7,290 nucleotides of DNA, taken from Nitrospirota bacterium. Lineage in GTDB: Bacteria > NPL-UPA2 > JAADIA01. Numbering within the stretch: the first letter of the stretch is position 1; every line of letters begins with the position of its first letter. Below the pieces are notes generated by a model that was not told where the DNA came from, did not search any database, and saw only the letters and a program-made list of their open reading frames with translations. The stretch covers positions 1-7,290 of the forward strand of contig JAADIA010000046.1 of the NCBI GenBank assembly GCA_013151555.1, in the 5' to 3' direction. Shown one piece after another: positions 6,768 through 7,290 of the stretch. A program made the position numbers and the translations under genes.

Positions 6768-6800
6768 GCACATCATCCGCCTTAGGCGGATGATAAGTGC
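6768..6800 (-). promoter_or_regulatory. Long-stem palindrome directly upstream of the nagB ribosome site
   Basis: ATCATCCGCC (6772-6781) and GGCGGATGAT (6785-6794) form a perfect 10-bp stem with a 3-base TTA loop. The stem continues with GCAC (6768-6771) and GTGC (6797-6800) across a two-base AA bulge. In the nagB mRNA it ends 7 bases before the Shine-Dalgarno site. With no U-tract it is not an intrinsic terminator. It could be a DNA operator, an mRNA 5' structural element, or a dispersed palindrome. Confidence 0.5.
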
Positions 6801-6849
6801 GAATTATCCCGATAGCTATAAGAAAATTTAGAATAAATCTTCTCTCCTG

Positions 6850-6900
6850 GAAATCGCATAGCGATTTCAGGGACTCAGTCCCGGAAATCCTTCGGATTTC
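6850..6900. repeat. Three consecutive mini-hairpins with shared arms
   Basis: GAAATCGC-ATA-GCGATTTC (6850-6868), GGGAC-TCA-GTCCC (6870-6882) and GAAATCC-TTC-GGATTTC (6884-6900) follow one another with one-base gaps, each with a three-base loop. The first and third share the GAAATC/GATTTC arms, so the left arm of one can also pair with the right arm of the other. Confidence 0.65.
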
Positions 6901-7032
6901 ACGGGGGCAGCGTTTTGCTACCGGGCAAACTCAGCTCAGGCAGACAACTTATGTTCGCTCACCTCGTTCGTGCTCCATAAGTTACGGCTTCATTTGACTT
7001 TCAGAGGCGCCCCACGCTCCTCTGCCTGCTGT

Positions 7033-7065
7033 AATATATCATATTTTTACTAACTTAAGCAACAA
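7033..7065 (-). promoter_or_regulatory. Possible promoter for the nagB leader
   Basis: Two overlapping sigma70-like solutions on the minus strand lie in AT-rich DNA: TTGTTG (7065-7060), 16 bases, TATGAT (7043-7038); or TTGCTT (7062-7057), 18 bases, TATATT (7038-7033). Both -10 boxes match the consensus at 5 of 6, but the -35 boxes at only 3 of 6. Starts would fall near 7031-7026, where the first stem of the leader begins. Confidence 0.4.
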
Positions 7066-7205
7066 AAAAATTTATAACCAGAGAGTTTAGAGCAGAAGAA
7101 TAGAGTAAAAAACATAAATCTTTTCTCCAGGCCTTATGCAATTGTTATGCCAACGATACCCCGCAAGACCAGGATTACGGACCGTACCTGAGCTTCCTCA
7201 TAGAA
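7066..7205. other. Non-coding spacer downstream of the right-edge gene
   Basis: AT-rich sequence without a supportable gene. Its only visible structures are a short imperfect inverted repeat (CAGG-AT-TACGG-A-CCGTA-CCTG, 7170-7190) 15 bases past the neighbouring stop codon, without a T-tract, and the 9-mer CCTCATAGA, which is repeated at 7196-7204 and 7214-7222. Confidence 0.4.
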
Positions 7206-7290
7206 TTACTTAACCTCATAGAGAAGAGGGACTTCCTTGCAATCGGGAAAATGCGGGCACTTGATGCATTCACTCCAGATCTTATGAGGC
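7206..7290 (-). CDS. C-terminal end of an unidentified protein with a cysteine-rich tail (partial)
   Basis: A minus-strand frame is open from the right edge to a TAA at 7208-7206, giving the last 27 residues: PHKIWSECIKCPH, then FPDCKEVPLLYEVK. It is too short for routine ORF finding, but the composition looks coding, with a C-x2-C-P-x-F-P-x-C arrangement (C8, C11 and C17 of the visible part). Three closely spaced cysteines with prolines suggest a metal-binding (zinc or iron-sulfur) tail, though no family can be named. It lies about 140 bp upstream of the putative nagB promoter on the same strand, so it is the preceding gene and may or may not be co-transcribed. Confidence 0.6.
   Translation of the reverse strand, partial: PHKIWSECIKCPHFPDCKEVPLLYEVK

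Larger units (their letters stand above)
6747..7031 (-). ncRNA. Putative structured 5' leader of nagB
   Basis: The gene-free stretch is packed with pairing segments. In RNA order these are CAGGCAGA with TCTGCCTG (7028-7021 / 6944-6937), CAGAGG/CCTCTG (7024-7019 / 7007-7002, competing with the first for 7021-7024), AACTTATG/CATAAGTT (6946-6953 / 6976-6983) and GGTAGC/GCTGCC (6922-6917 / 6911-6906, one G-U pair that only works in the minus-strand RNA). Next come three mini-hairpins (6850-6900) and the stem at 6768-6800. A promoter-like sequence ends just before the first stem. I see no match to a riboswitch I know, and it lacks the glmS ribozyme pattern as far as I can judge. It may instead be a nest of repeated palindromes. 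Confidence 0.35.

Noticed and set aside
6797-6997. A 66-residue + strand open frame within the hairpin-rich region
   Set aside because: It runs through the palindromes, has no ribosome binding site and no recognisable domain; the frame is open by chance.
6747-7031. glmS ribozyme, suggested by the amino-sugar context
   Set aside because: The downstream gene is nagB rather than glmS, and I cannot find the ribozyme's conserved core or cleavage-site arrangement; a covariance-model search would settle it.

Overview
The window reads as part of a bacterial chromosome of moderate base composition, with purine-rich Shine-Dalgarno sites (GGGGG, GAGGGAGG, AGGAGG), a sigma70-like promoter and a bacterial tRNA-Ala. 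The exact taxon cannot be fixed from the sequence. The alternative GlmU-like protein and the short period-9 intergenic repeats would suit an uncultured, environmental, anaerobe-type lineage, but this is a guess.

Left part (1-1555, + strand): a family 1 glycoside hydrolase (beta-glucosidase type) enters from the left edge with only its first codons missing. It is followed by a promoter and a complete tRNA-Ala(GGC). Right part (1597-7290): everything runs on the minus strand. In transcription order it holds the last 27 codons of an unidentified gene with a cysteine-rich tail (7206-7290), then a 459-bp gene-free stretch that looks like a promoter plus a long, hairpin-rich leader. After that come glucosamine-6-phosphate deaminase (nagB), an alternative GlmU-like protein, a second GlmU-like UDP-GlcNAc pyrophosphorylase, and a zinc-dependent medium-chain dehydrogenase that converges on the tRNA.

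The core theme is amino-sugar metabolism. NagB interconverts glucosamine-6-P with fructose-6-P and ammonia, and the two GlmU-like proteins point to UDP-GlcNAc (or related nucleotide-sugar) synthesis. The two GlmU-like proteins seem to retain complementary halves of a classical bifunctional GlmU: one has a recognisable pyrophosphorylase domain, the other a recognisable acetyltransferase histidine loop. GlmM and GlmS are not in the window.

The intergenic spaces of this cluster are unusually structured. Three inverted elements built from degenerate 9-base units (C-G/A-C-A-G-A-G type) lie downstream of nagB and downstream of the alternative glmU. The nagB leader carries a chain of at least seven short hairpins, the last of which sits just before the ribosome binding site of its GTG start codon.
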